Below are positions 31,082 to 37,521 of a stretch of 38,325 nucleotides of DNA, one piece after another. Position 1 is the stretch's first letter, and every line of letters starts with the position of its first letter. The position numbers and the translations under genes are program-made. The notes beneath the pieces are model-generated. The model was not told the DNA's origin. It was given only the letters and a program-made list of their open reading frames with translations, and did no database searches. This DNA comes from Atopobiaceae bacterium UBA1367 (GTDB lineage: Bacteria > Actinomycetota > Coriobacteriia > Coriobacteriales > Atopobiaceae), in contig DBRN01000019.1 of assembly GCA_002305995.1 (NCBI GenBank), forward strand, positions 1 through 38,325, given 5' to 3'.

Positions 31082-32287
31082 ATGGCCAAGGAGAAGTTCG
31101 ATCGTTCTAAGCCGCACGTAAACATCGGTACCATTGGTCATGTCGATCACGGCAAGACCACGCTGACCGCAGCCATCACCAAGGTTCTCTCCGAGACCGA
31201 GGGCTGCAACGCCGACTTCACCGCGTTCGAGAACATCGACAAGGCTCCCGAGGAGCGTCAGCGCGGCATCACCATCAACGTGTCCCACATCGAGTACGAG
31301 ACCTGGGAGCGCCACTACGCCCACGTCGACTGCCCGGGCCACGCTGACTACATCAAGAACATGATCTCCGGTGCCGCTCAGATGGACGGTGCCATCCTGG
31401 TCATCGCCGCCACCGACGGCCCCATGGCCCAGACCCGCGAGCACATCCTGCTTGCCCGTCAGGTCGGCGTTCCCTACATCATCGTCTTCCTCAACAAGTG
31501 CGACATGGTTGACGACGAGGAGCTTCTCGACCTCGTCGAGATGGAGACCCGCGACCTCCTCTCCGAGTACGACTTCCCCGGCGACGACCTGCCCATCATC
31601 CGCGGCTCCGCGCTCAAGGCCCTCGAGGGCGACGAGAAGTGGTACCAGGCCATCATCGATCTCATGCACGAGGTCGACTCCTACATCCCGACCCCGGCCC
31701 GCGAGGCTGACAAGCCCTTCCTGATGGCCATCGAGGACGTCATGACCATCTCCGGCCGCGGCACCGTCGCCACCGGCCGTGTCGAGCGCGGTCAGCTCAA
31801 GCTGAACTCGCCTGTCGAGATCGTCGGCATCAAGGAGACCCAGAGCTCCGTCGCCACCGGCATCGAGATGTTCCGCAAGACCATGGACTACTGCGAGGCT
31901 GGCGACAACGTGGGCATCCTGCTGCGCGGCATCAAGCGCGAGGCCATCGAGCGCGGCCAGGTTCTCTGCGCCCCCGGCTCGGTCGACCCGCACGCTGCCT
32001 TCACCGGCGAGATCTACGTGCTGACCAAGGAGGAGGGTGGCCGCCACACCCCGTTCTTCTCCGGCTACCGTCCGCAGTTCTACTTCCGCACGACCGACAT
32101 CACCGGCGACATCCAGGAGCTCACGGATTCCAACGGCAGCAAGGTCGAGATGGCCATGCCTGGTGACCACGTCACCATCAAGGCCGAGCTGATCCACCCG
32201 ATCGCCATGGAGCAGGGCCTCAAGTTCGCCATCCGCGAGGGCGGCCACACCGTCGGTGACGGCCGCGTCTCCACCATTCTCGACTAG
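31082..32287 (+). CDS. tuf: Translation elongation factor Tu
   Basis: Delivers aminoacyl-tRNA to the ribosome as a GTP complex. 401 aa. G motifs: GHVDHGKTT (about 19-27), DCPGHADYIKNM, and FLNKCDMVDD; the switch I region RQRGITINVSHIEYE is intact. Domains 2 and 3 follow (AIEDVMTISGRGTVATGRVERG to ALKFAIREGGHTVGDGRV-like end). ATG at 31082 with AAGGAGGA upstream. It is transcribed behind three tRNAs from the promoter at 30650 and ends at a strong terminator. No fusA or rpsL is adjacent, so tuf is outside the str operon here. Confidence 0.99.
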   Translation: MAKEKFDRSKPHVNIGTIGHVDHGKTTLTAAITKVLSETEGCNADFTAFENIDKAPEERQRGITINVSHIEYETWERHYAHVDCPGHADYIKNMISGAAQMDGAILVIAATDGPMAQTREHILLARQVGVPYIIVFLNKCDMVDDEELLDLVEMETRDLLSEYDFPGDDLPIIRGSALKALEGDEKWYQAIIDLMHEVDSYIPTPAREADKPFLMAIEDVMTISGRGTVATGRVERGQLKLNSPVEIVGIKETQSSVATGIEMFRKTMDYCEAGDNVGILLRGIKREAIERGQVLCAPGSVDPHAAFTGEIYVLTKEEGGRHTPFFSGYRPQFYFRTTDITGDIQELTDSNGSKVEMAMPGDHVTIKAELIHPIAMEQGLKFAIREGGHTVGDGRVSTILD

Positions 32288-32323
32288 CTCGAAGTTCGAC
32301 CAGCATCTCCTCGCGAGAGCAGC

Positions 32324-32357
32324 AAGGACCCGCATCGCACGGTGCGGGTCCTTTTTT
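32324..32357 (+). terminator. Intrinsic terminator of tuf
   Basis: AAGGACCCGCA (32324-32334) pairs with TGCGGGTCCTT (32343-32353) and runs into a T-tract. A classic Rho-independent terminator 37 bases after the tuf stop. Confidence 0.93.
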
Positions 32358-32440
32358 GGTGTGCGTGCGGATCATAGCAGGTCAGCGGGTCGCGCGCCGC
32401 ACAGATGTGCCCCTGGTAGCACATGCGCGCGCCGTGCGGA

Positions 32441-32494
32441 CACGCCCCCGCCGCGCGTGGCTCGTGCGTGAGGGCCACGCGCGGCGGGGGCGTG
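32441..32494. repeat. Perfect 21-bp-stem hairpin between tuf and rpmG
   Basis: Positions 32441-32461 and 32474-32494 are exact reverse complements around a 12-base loop; the left arm begins CACGCCCCCGCC. There is no T-run and it lies 84 bases after the tuf terminator. It is the longest perfect stem in the window. The gap 32288-32648 otherwise holds the terminator and the rpmG promoter. Confidence 0.8.
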
Positions 32495-32559
32495 CCCGCC
32501 GGCCAAAACCCTACCAATCTGTAGTTTTCTTGATAGCATGCGCATGCCAGCATGCCCGT

Positions 32560-32589
32560 TGACACAGACGCTGCTCGGATGGTAACGTA
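32560..32589 (+). promoter_or_regulatory. Promoter of rpmG-tRNA-Trp-secE-nusG
   Basis: A perfect TTGACA (32560-32565), an 18-base spacer and TAACGT (32584-32589), about 60 bases before the rpmG ATG. Another palindromic GCATGCGCATGC lies just upstream (32537-32550 region). Confidence 0.65.
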
Positions 32590-32648
32590 TCTCTTCGCGT
32601 CACCTTTGGGGCAGTCCCGAAGGTGGCTATCTACAGGAGGATTCACTC

Positions 32649-32798
32649 ATGCGTACTATGGTCACCCTTGCATGTACCGAGTGCAAGCGTCGTAACTACA
32701 CCACGGACAAGAACAAGGCAAACACTCCCGACCGCATGGAGTTGAAGAAATATTGCCCGTGGTGTCGCAAGCATACCGCGCATCGCGAGACTCGCTAG
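32649..32798 (+). CDS. rpmG: 50S ribosomal protein L33
   Basis: A 49-aa ribosomal protein: MRTMVTLACTECKRRNYTT at the start, LKKYCPWCRKHTAHRETR at the end. Both Cys pairs (CTEC at 9-12, CPWC at 36-39) are present, so this is the zinc-binding C+ form of L33. The ATG at 32649 has ACAGGAGG upstream. Its place just before tRNA-Trp, secE and nusG is the ancestral arrangement. A zinc-independent paralogue elsewhere in the genome is common but cannot be seen here. Confidence 0.97.
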   Translation: MRTMVTLACTECKRRNYTTDKNKANTPDRMELKKYCPWCRKHTAHRETR

Positions 32799-32818
32799 AA
32801 TAGGGAATCGCACCTCAT

Positions 32819-32894
32819 ACGCCGGTAGTTCAATTGGTAGAGCGGCGGTCTCCAAAACCGTTGGTTGAGGGTTCGAGTCCTTCCCGGCGTGCCA
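32819..32894 (+). tRNA. tRNA-Trp (anticodon CCA)
   Basis: A 76-base cloverleaf with encoded CCA. The acceptor ACGCCGG pairs with CCGGCGT; the anticodon loop is CTCCAAA. It lies between rpmG and secE, a position conserved in many bacteria, and is probably co-transcribed with both. Confidence 0.95.
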
Positions 32895-32969
32895 GAAACA
32901 CCACCGGCCTTCCCCTTGGGGTTGGCCGGTTTCCATGAACAGGGGCCGCAAGCTCCGGAGGGGTCTGAG

Positions 32970-33347
32970 ATGGCTAACAAGGATCGCAACAAGAGGTCTG
33001 CCCGCCAGGCGAGGCAGCGCGAGCGCGCCAAGCGCGAGGCCCTTGCTGCCGAGCAGTCGGCCAAGGAGGAGACCAAGCGCGGCAAGAGGAAGGCCGCTGC
33101 CCAGGCCCCCAAGAAGACGCCGGCCAAGGTCGCTTCCGGCAAGGGCGCCGGGCTCATCGCACGCACCCGCGCGTACTTCGGCGCGGTTCGTGGCGAGATG
33201 CGCCGTGTGACCTGGCCCAGCAGGACCGAGCTCACCGACTATGCCGTGGCGGTCATCGCCGCGCTCGTGATCTCTGGCGTGGCCGTCTGGCTGGTCGACA
33301 CCGGCATCGTGGCCGCCTTGGTCGGCTTCACGGGTCTGAGGGGATAG
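32970..33347 (+). CDS. secE: Preprotein translocase subunit SecE
   Basis: Essential SecYEG translocon subunit, 125 aa. The first 70 residues are a highly basic Lys/Arg/Ala-rich extension (ANKDRNKRSARQARQRERAK). The conserved SecE part is the amphipathic helix AYFGAVRGEMRRVTWPSRTEL (about 71-91), then a single membrane helix (AVAVIAALVISGVAVWLV). ATG at 32970 with CGGAGGGG upstream. nusG follows after three bases, the usual secE-nusG pair. Confidence 0.95.
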   Translation: MANKDRNKRSARQARQRERAKREALAAEQSAKEETKRGKRKAAAQAPKKTPAKVASGKGAGLIARTRAYFGAVRGEMRRVTWPSRTELTDYAVAVIAALVISGVAVWLVDTGIVAALVGFTGLRG

Positions 33348-33350
33348 GAC

Positions 33351-33911
33351 ATGGCAAAGCGCTGGTATGTAGTCCACACCTATTCTGGCTACGAGAACAA
33401 GGTCAAGACCGACCTCGAGCACCGCATCGAGACCTATGGCGTCGAGGACAAGATCGTCGACATCAAGATCCCGACCGAGGAGGTCACCGAGATCAAGGAC
33501 GGCGGCAAGCGCGAGACCAAGGAGACCAAGGTCTTTCCCGGCTACGTGCTCGTCCGCATGGAGTGCATCGGCGGCGTCGTCGACGACAACCTGTGGCAGA
33601 TCGTCCGCAACACCCCGGGCGTGACGGGCTTCGTGGGCATCGACGGCAAGCCCACCCCCCTGCGTCGCGACGAGTTCAACAAGATCATGCGTCGCACGAG
33701 CCCCAGGGGCGGCGCCCCCGTGGCCAAGCACACCACAACCACCCTCGAGCCCGGCATGGCCGTGCGCGTGGTCTCCGGGCCCCTCGCCGACTTCGACGGG
33801 CAGGTCTCCGAGGTCAACCCCGAGGCTGGCAAGGTGCGCGTCATGCTCACCATCTTTGGTCGCGACACGCCCGTCGAGCTCACGCTCGATCAGGTCAGCG
33901 CGATCGCATAG
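33351..33911 (+). CDS. nusG: Transcription termination/antitermination factor NusG
   Basis: Links RNA polymerase with Rho and the ribosome. 186 aa, without the long acidic N-terminal extension seen in many other Actinobacteria. The NGN domain starts KRWYVVHTYSGYENKVKTDLEHRI and includes VFPGYVLVRM and VRNTPGVTGFVG. The KOW domain begins PGMAVRVVSGPLADFDGQVSEVNPEAGKV and ends TPVELTLDQVSAI. It forms an operon with secE. Confidence 0.97.
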   Translation: MAKRWYVVHTYSGYENKVKTDLEHRIETYGVEDKIVDIKIPTEEVTEIKDGGKRETKETKVFPGYVLVRMECIGGVVDDNLWQIVRNTPGVTGFVGIDGKPTPLRRDEFNKIMRRTSPRGGAPVAKHTTTTLEPGMAVRVVSGPLADFDGQVSEVNPEAGKVRVMLTIFGRDTPVELTLDQVSAIA

Positions 33912-34007
33912 GCACGGCAACACGGCAGGCGCCCGGTATCGGTGAGGATGGCTTCTCGGGCGCAGGCACGAGATAGGTACGCACCACCGCAACATCAGGA
34001 GGCCAAG

Positions 34008-34439
34008 ATGGCTGCTAAGAAGAAGGTCGTCCATTTCATCAAGCTTCAGATTCCTGCCGGCAAGGCCAACCCCGCCCCCCCGGTGGGTCCTGCCCTTGGT
34101 GCCGCCCAGGTCAACATCATGCAGTTCTGCCAGCAGTTCAACGCCGCCACGCAGGACAAGGCCGGCGACATCATCCCCGTCGAGATCTCCGTCTACGAGG
34201 ACCGCTCGTTCGACTTCGTCTGCAAGACCCCGCCTGCGGCCCAGCTCATCAAGAAGGAGCTCGGTCTCTCCGGCGGCTCTGGCGTTCCCCAGCGCGACAA
34301 GGTCGGCCAGCTCACGCAGGAGCAGCTCACCAAGATCGCCGAGATCAAGATGCCGGACCTCAATGCCAACGACATCGAGGCCGCCAAGAAGATCGTTGCC
34401 GGCACCGCCCGCTCGATGGGCGTGACCATCGCCGAGTAG
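34008..34439 (+). CDS. rplK: 50S ribosomal protein L11
   Basis: Forms the GTPase-associated centre on 23S rRNA with L10 and L7/L12. 143 aa, standard. Opening KVVHFIKLQIPAGKANPAPPVGPALGAAQVNIMQFCQQFN, with the Pro-rich hinge, and C-terminal domain ending AAKKIVAGTARSMGVTI. The ATG at 34008 has AGGAGG upstream; the longer open frame is not used. Followed by rplA after 93 bases. Confidence 0.98.
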   Translation: MAAKKKVVHFIKLQIPAGKANPAPPVGPALGAAQVNIMQFCQQFNAATQDKAGDIIPVEISVYEDRSFDFVCKTPPAAQLIKKELGLSGGSGVPQRDKVGQLTQEQLTKIAEIKMPDLNANDIEAAKKIVAGTARSMGVTIAE

Positions 34440-34532
34440 CGCAGGGTTCAAGGGCGTCGCCCGGCGACGCCTCAGCACAGTGGGAGGGCATCGGCGCCCG
34501 CATACCACGCACTTACCACAGGAGGTAGGAAC

Positions 34533-35240
34533 ATGCCGAAGCACGGAAAGCGTTACAGGGAGCAGGCGGCCAAGGTCGACAGGACCGTCCTGCACACCCC
34601 CATGGCAGCCATGCAGCTCGTCAAGGACATCGCTGCCGCCACGTTCGACGAGACCATCGAGTGCTCCGTCCGCCTGGGCATCGACACCCGCAAGGCCGAC
34701 CAGAACGTCCGCGGCTCCATCTCCCTGCCCAACGGCATCGGCAAGGACGTCCGCGTGGCCGTCTTCGCCGAGGGCGAGAAGGCCCGCGAGGCCGAGGCCG
34801 CCGGTGCCGACATCGTTGGCTCCGATGAGCTCGTGGCCCAGATCCAGGCCGGCGACATCAACTTCGACGCCTGCATCGCCACCCCCAACATGATGAGCAA
34901 GGTCGGCCGTCTCGGTCGCATCCTCGGCCCGCGCGGCCTCATGCCCAACCCCAAGCTGGGCACTGTCACCATGGACGTCGAGCGCATGGTCAAGGAGCTC
35001 AAGGCCGGCCGCGTCGAGTACCGCGCCGACCGCTACGGCATCTGCCACGTGCCGATGGGCAAGGTCTCCTTCGAGACCGAGAAGCTTGTCGAGAACTACG
35101 GGGCTCTTCTCACCGAGCTGCTGCGCGTGAAGCCCTCCACGGCCAAGGGCCGCTACGTCAAGAGCGTCATCCTCTCATCCACGATGGGCCCGGGCGTCAA
35201 GGTCGATCCGACCATCACCCGCAACTTCACCGCCGAGTAG
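34533..35240 (+). CDS. rplA: 50S ribosomal protein L1
   Basis: L1-stalk protein, and in many bacteria translational repressor of its own rplKA mRNA. 235 aa. Signatures: GKRYREQAAKVDRTVLHTPM, ECSVRLGIDTRKADQNVRGS and NPKLGTVTMDVERMVKELKAGRVEYRADRYG. ATG at 34533 with AGGAGGTAGGA upstream. A strong terminator follows at 35319, so rplKA is a transcript separate from rplJL. Confidence 0.98.
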   Translation: MPKHGKRYREQAAKVDRTVLHTPMAAMQLVKDIAAATFDETIECSVRLGIDTRKADQNVRGSISLPNGIGKDVRVAVFAEGEKAREAEAAGADIVGSDELVAQIQAGDINFDACIATPNMMSKVGRLGRILGPRGLMPNPKLGTVTMDVERMVKELKAGRVEYRADRYGICHVPMGKVSFETEKLVENYGALLTELLRVKPSTAKGRYVKSVILSSTMGPGVKVDPTITRNFTAE

Positions 35241-35318
35241 GCGCGAGCTCTGGACACGGGAGGGGGGGCGCATCGGAGGCCCCCTGAGAGCGTGGCCCCG
35301 CAATTTGTCCTGCCATTG

Positions 35319-35361
35319 GCCCCGCCACCGAGACGAACGGTCTCGGTGGCGGGGCTGTTTT
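35319..35361 (+). terminator. Intrinsic terminator after rplA
   Basis: A perfect 16-bp stem, GCCCCGCCACCGAGAC with its reverse complement, a five-base loop, then TGTTTTCG. It ends the secE/nusG/rplKA side of the cluster 78 bases after rplA. Confidence 0.88.
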
Positions 35362-35388
35362 CGTGTGGGTGTGTGAGGCTTCCCTCGT

Positions 35389-35552
35389 CCGCTGCCGCCG
35401 GGTCGGCAGGGCCTGGCACGTCCGCCTCCGCTGCCGCCGGGTGTCGGCAGGGCCTGGCATGTCCGTTTCCGCTGCCGCCGGGTGTCGGCAGGGCCTGGCA
35501 CAGCTGTTGTTGCTGCCGCCGGGTGTCGGCAGGGCCTGGCACAGCTGTTGTT
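35389..35552. repeat. Four-unit 41-bp tandem repeat
   Basis: Units begin GCTGCCGCCGGGTGTCGGCA, continue GGGCCTGGCA and end in a short variable part. The first is 39 bp and lacks a GT; the others are 41 bp, and the last two are identical. Each can fold through CTGCCG and CGGCAG. It abuts element copy C. Confidence 0.8.
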
Positions 35553-35565
35553 GCCAGTCCGGCAA

Positions 35566-35658
35566 AACTGACCACAACATATTTGCTTTTCTGGCGGAGG
35601 AGAATTTTACCTGCCATTTCAGCTTTGTGAAGCTCTTAGAGAAAGGTTGTGATCAGTT
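35566..35658. mobile_element. Palindromic-ended element, copy C
   Basis: Starts AACTGACCACAAC and ends GTTGTGATCAGTT, an inverted repeat with one mismatch. The right third (GTGAAG to AGAGAAAGGTTGTG) matches copies A and B; the left interior differs. 93 bp. Confidence 0.7.
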
Positions 35659-35751
35659 ATGTGGGGGGCGGAGGGCGGCCTACCCGGGATAACTTGGGGC
35701 TGCCTGCCCGGAGTGGCAGGGCCTGGACGTCCGTCGCTGTCAGTCCGGCAG

Positions 35752-35845
35752 AACTGACCACAACATATTCGCTTTTCCGCGGGCGAGAGATCTTCACCTG
35801 CCATTTCAGCTTTGTGAAGCTCCTAGAGAAAGGTTGTGGTCAGTT
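35752..35845. mobile_element. Palindromic-ended element, copy D
   Basis: A near copy of C in the same orientation, 186 bp downstream, with exact AACTGACCACAAC and GTTGTGGTCAGTT ends. The similarity to C extends beyond both ends (CAGTCCGGCA before, a G-run and GCGGAGGGCGGCCT after), so a larger segment including flanks was duplicated. Followed by a run of ten G bases. Confidence 0.7.
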
Positions 35846-35998
35846 ATGTGGGGGGGGGGGCGGAGGGCGGCCTGCCCGGGATGACCTATCCGGAGCGGCC
35901 TACCCGGAGCGGCCTACCCGTGATGGCCTGCCTGGGGCCGCGCGCATGCGGGCGTGGGCGGGCATGCCTGTGGAGGAGTGCTGCCGCCGAACATCCGC

Positions 35999-36027
35999 TT
36001 GACAGGAGAGGGCCAGCCTGCCAGAAT
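35999..36027 (+). promoter_or_regulatory. Promoter of rplJL
   Basis: A perfect TTGACA (35999-36004), a 17-base spacer and CAGAAT (36022-36027). Transcription from here would run through the L10 leader. Confidence 0.7.
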
Positions 36028-36044
36028 AGCTAGCGCTACACACA

Positions 36045-36115
36045 CTGCACGTCCGCTGCCAAAGACAGCCGGTGCCGTAAGGCTCAAAGGGGAAGCCCGC
36101 CTGCCGAGGTGGTCT
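36045..36115 (+). ncRNA. L10 leader (r-protein autoregulatory RNA)
   Basis: The segment GACAGCCGGTGCCGTAAGGC, followed by GGGGAAGCCCGCCTGCCGAGG, is the conserved core of the L10 leader kink-turn region. L10, or the L10-(L12)4 complex, binds it to repress rplJL. It lies between the promoter and an attenuator-like hairpin, as in other bacteria. Boundaries are approximate. Confidence 0.85.
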
Positions 36116-36133
36116 GTAAGATTGCATCTCTCG

Positions 36134-36165
36134 GACCCCGTTTGGCTGCGCCAGCGGGGTCTTTT
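36134..36165 (+). terminator. Attenuator hairpin in the rplJ leader
   Basis: GACCCCG (36134-36140) pairs with CGGGGTC (36155-36161), followed by TTTT. It lies 62 bases before rplJ and downstream of the L10 leader core, so it could attenuate transcription into rplJL. Confidence 0.75.
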
Positions 36166-36226
36166 GCGTAAAGGCCCACCGCGCGTCGGTGGTCGTGCCC
36201 GAGCGCCTGCAAGGGAGGTGTACTAC

Positions 36227-36745
36227 ATGCCAGCACAGTCAAAGTACGAGATGCTCGACAAGATCAACGCGTCGCTCGAGGCATCCGAGGGCTTCTATGT
36301 CCTGGATTACCGCGGCCTCACCGTCAAGGAGGCCCAGGAGCTGCGTCGCCAGATCCGCGAGGCCAACGGCACCATGAAGGTCTACAAGAACAACATCGTC
36401 AAGATCGCCCTCAGGCAGGCCGAGATGCCCGAGCTTGATGGGATCCTCGTGGGCACGTGCTCCTACGTGTTCTTTGGCGACGACCCCGTGAGCGTTGCCA
36501 AGGCACTCAAAGAGTTTGCGGCCAAGACCAAGAAGACCGAGGTCCTGGGCGGTATCGCCGACGGCGCCGCTCTCGATGCCGACGAGGCCAGAGCCTACGC
36601 CGACCTTCCCACCCGCGAGCAGCTCATTGGTCAGATCGCCGGCCTCATCAGTGGCTTCGCACGCAACATCGCCGTCTGCGTCAACGAGGTTCCCGGTGGG
36701 ATCGCGCGCTCGATCCAGCAGGTTTCCGACCAAAAGGCGGCCTAG
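36227..36745 (+). CDS. rplJ: 50S ribosomal protein L10
   Basis: Base of the L7/L12 stalk; its C-terminal helix holds L7/L12 dimers. 172 aa, standard. Conserved stretches: GFYVLDYRGLTVKEAQELRRQIREANGTMKVYKNNIVKIAL and VLGGIADGAALDADEARAYADLPTREQLIGQIAGLISGFARNIA. The ATG at 36227 with AAGGGAGGTG upstream is chosen over the long open frame. Separated from rplA by about 990 bp instead of the usual few hundred, because of repeat insertions. Confidence 0.98.
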   Translation: MPAQSKYEMLDKINASLEASEGFYVLDYRGLTVKEAQELRRQIREANGTMKVYKNNIVKIALRQAEMPELDGILVGTCSYVFFGDDPVSVAKALKEFAAKTKKTEVLGGIADGAALDADEARAYADLPTREQLIGQIAGLISGFARNIAVCVNEVPGGIARSIQQVSDQKAA

Positions 36746-36868
36746 CGCCCTCATGTGGCCCAGCGGCCTCATGTGGCACAGCGCCGCCGCACCAACCGAG
36801 ACGAGGATCGTCTCACACGACAACAGGTATCCATGCCCAAAGGCATGGGGCAAGAAAGGATCACACAC

Positions 36869-37249
36869 ATGGCTAAGCTTTCCACCGAAGAGATCATCGG
36901 CGCTCTCAAGGAAATGACCCTTCTCGAGGCCGCTGACCTTGTCAAGGCCATCGAGGAGACTTTCGGCGTCTCCGCAGCCGCCCCCGTGGCCGTCGCCGCC
37001 GCCGGCCCTGATACCCCCGCCGATGAGGTGGAGGAGAAGACCAACTTCGACGTCGAGCTCACCGCCTTTGGCTCCAACAAGATCGCCGTCATCAAGGTCG
37101 TCCGCTCCCTCACCAGCCTTGGCCTCAAGGAGGCCAAGGAGGCCGTCGAGGCTGCTCCCAAGGTGCTCATCGAGGGCGCCAAGAAGGAGGACGCCGAGGA
37201 CGCCCAGAAGAAGCTCGAGGAGGCCGGCGCCACCGTCACCCTGAAGTAG
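36869..37249 (+). CDS. rplL: 50S ribosomal protein L7/L12
   Basis: Stalk protein that recruits translation factors. 126 aa. N-terminal dimerisation domain MAKLSTEEIIGALKEMTLLE, Ala/Pro hinge (SAAAPVAVAAAGPDTP), and C-terminal factor-binding domain KTNFDVELTAFGSNKIAVIKVVRSLTSLGLKEAKEAVE. ATG at 36869 with AAGAAAGGA upstream. Ends at an intrinsic terminator. rpoB does not follow within the window. Confidence 0.98.
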   Translation: MAKLSTEEIIGALKEMTLLEAADLVKAIEETFGVSAAAPVAVAAAGPDTPADEVEEKTNFDVELTAFGSNKIAVIKVVRSLTSLGLKEAKEAVEAAPKVLIEGAKKEDAEDAQKKLEEAGATVTLK

Positions 37250-37284
37250 CGCAGGCGAGACGACACGTCCTCTGGTGTGTCTTT

Positions 37285-37320
37285 GGGGTCCGGGCATCGA
37301 GCCCGGACCCCTTCGCTTTT
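37285..37320 (+). terminator. Intrinsic terminator after rplL
   Basis: GGGGTCCGGGC pairs with GCCCGGACCCC around an ATCGA loop, followed by TTCGCTTTT. It ends the rplJL transcript 35 bases after the stop. Confidence 0.9.
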
Positions 37321-37393
37321 GATGCGTGGGCCCATCCCATCCACAACGTGAGATTGCCAAAAAATTAAATCCGGCATTGATGCCACCAGACCC

Positions 37394-37422
37394 TTTACAA
37401 ACATGGGTGGTGGGAGTAATCT
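37394..37422 (+). promoter_or_regulatory. Promoter of the surface-protein gene
   Basis: TTTACA (37394-37399), a 17-base spacer and TAATCT (37417-37422), within an A+T-richer stretch. About 100 bases before the ATG at 37522. Confidence 0.55.
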
Positions 37423-37521
37423 CAGAGAGCCAGATTGTGAGTCAAGCGCAATCGTGAGACACATCGCACGTGCGGCCGGTTATGAGTCGTGCATGGTGTA
37501 AGGATTTCCTGAGAGGTTGCC

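Noticed and set aside
35566..35845. Complete insertion sequence
   Set aside because: The elements are only 93-96 bp and encode no transposase.
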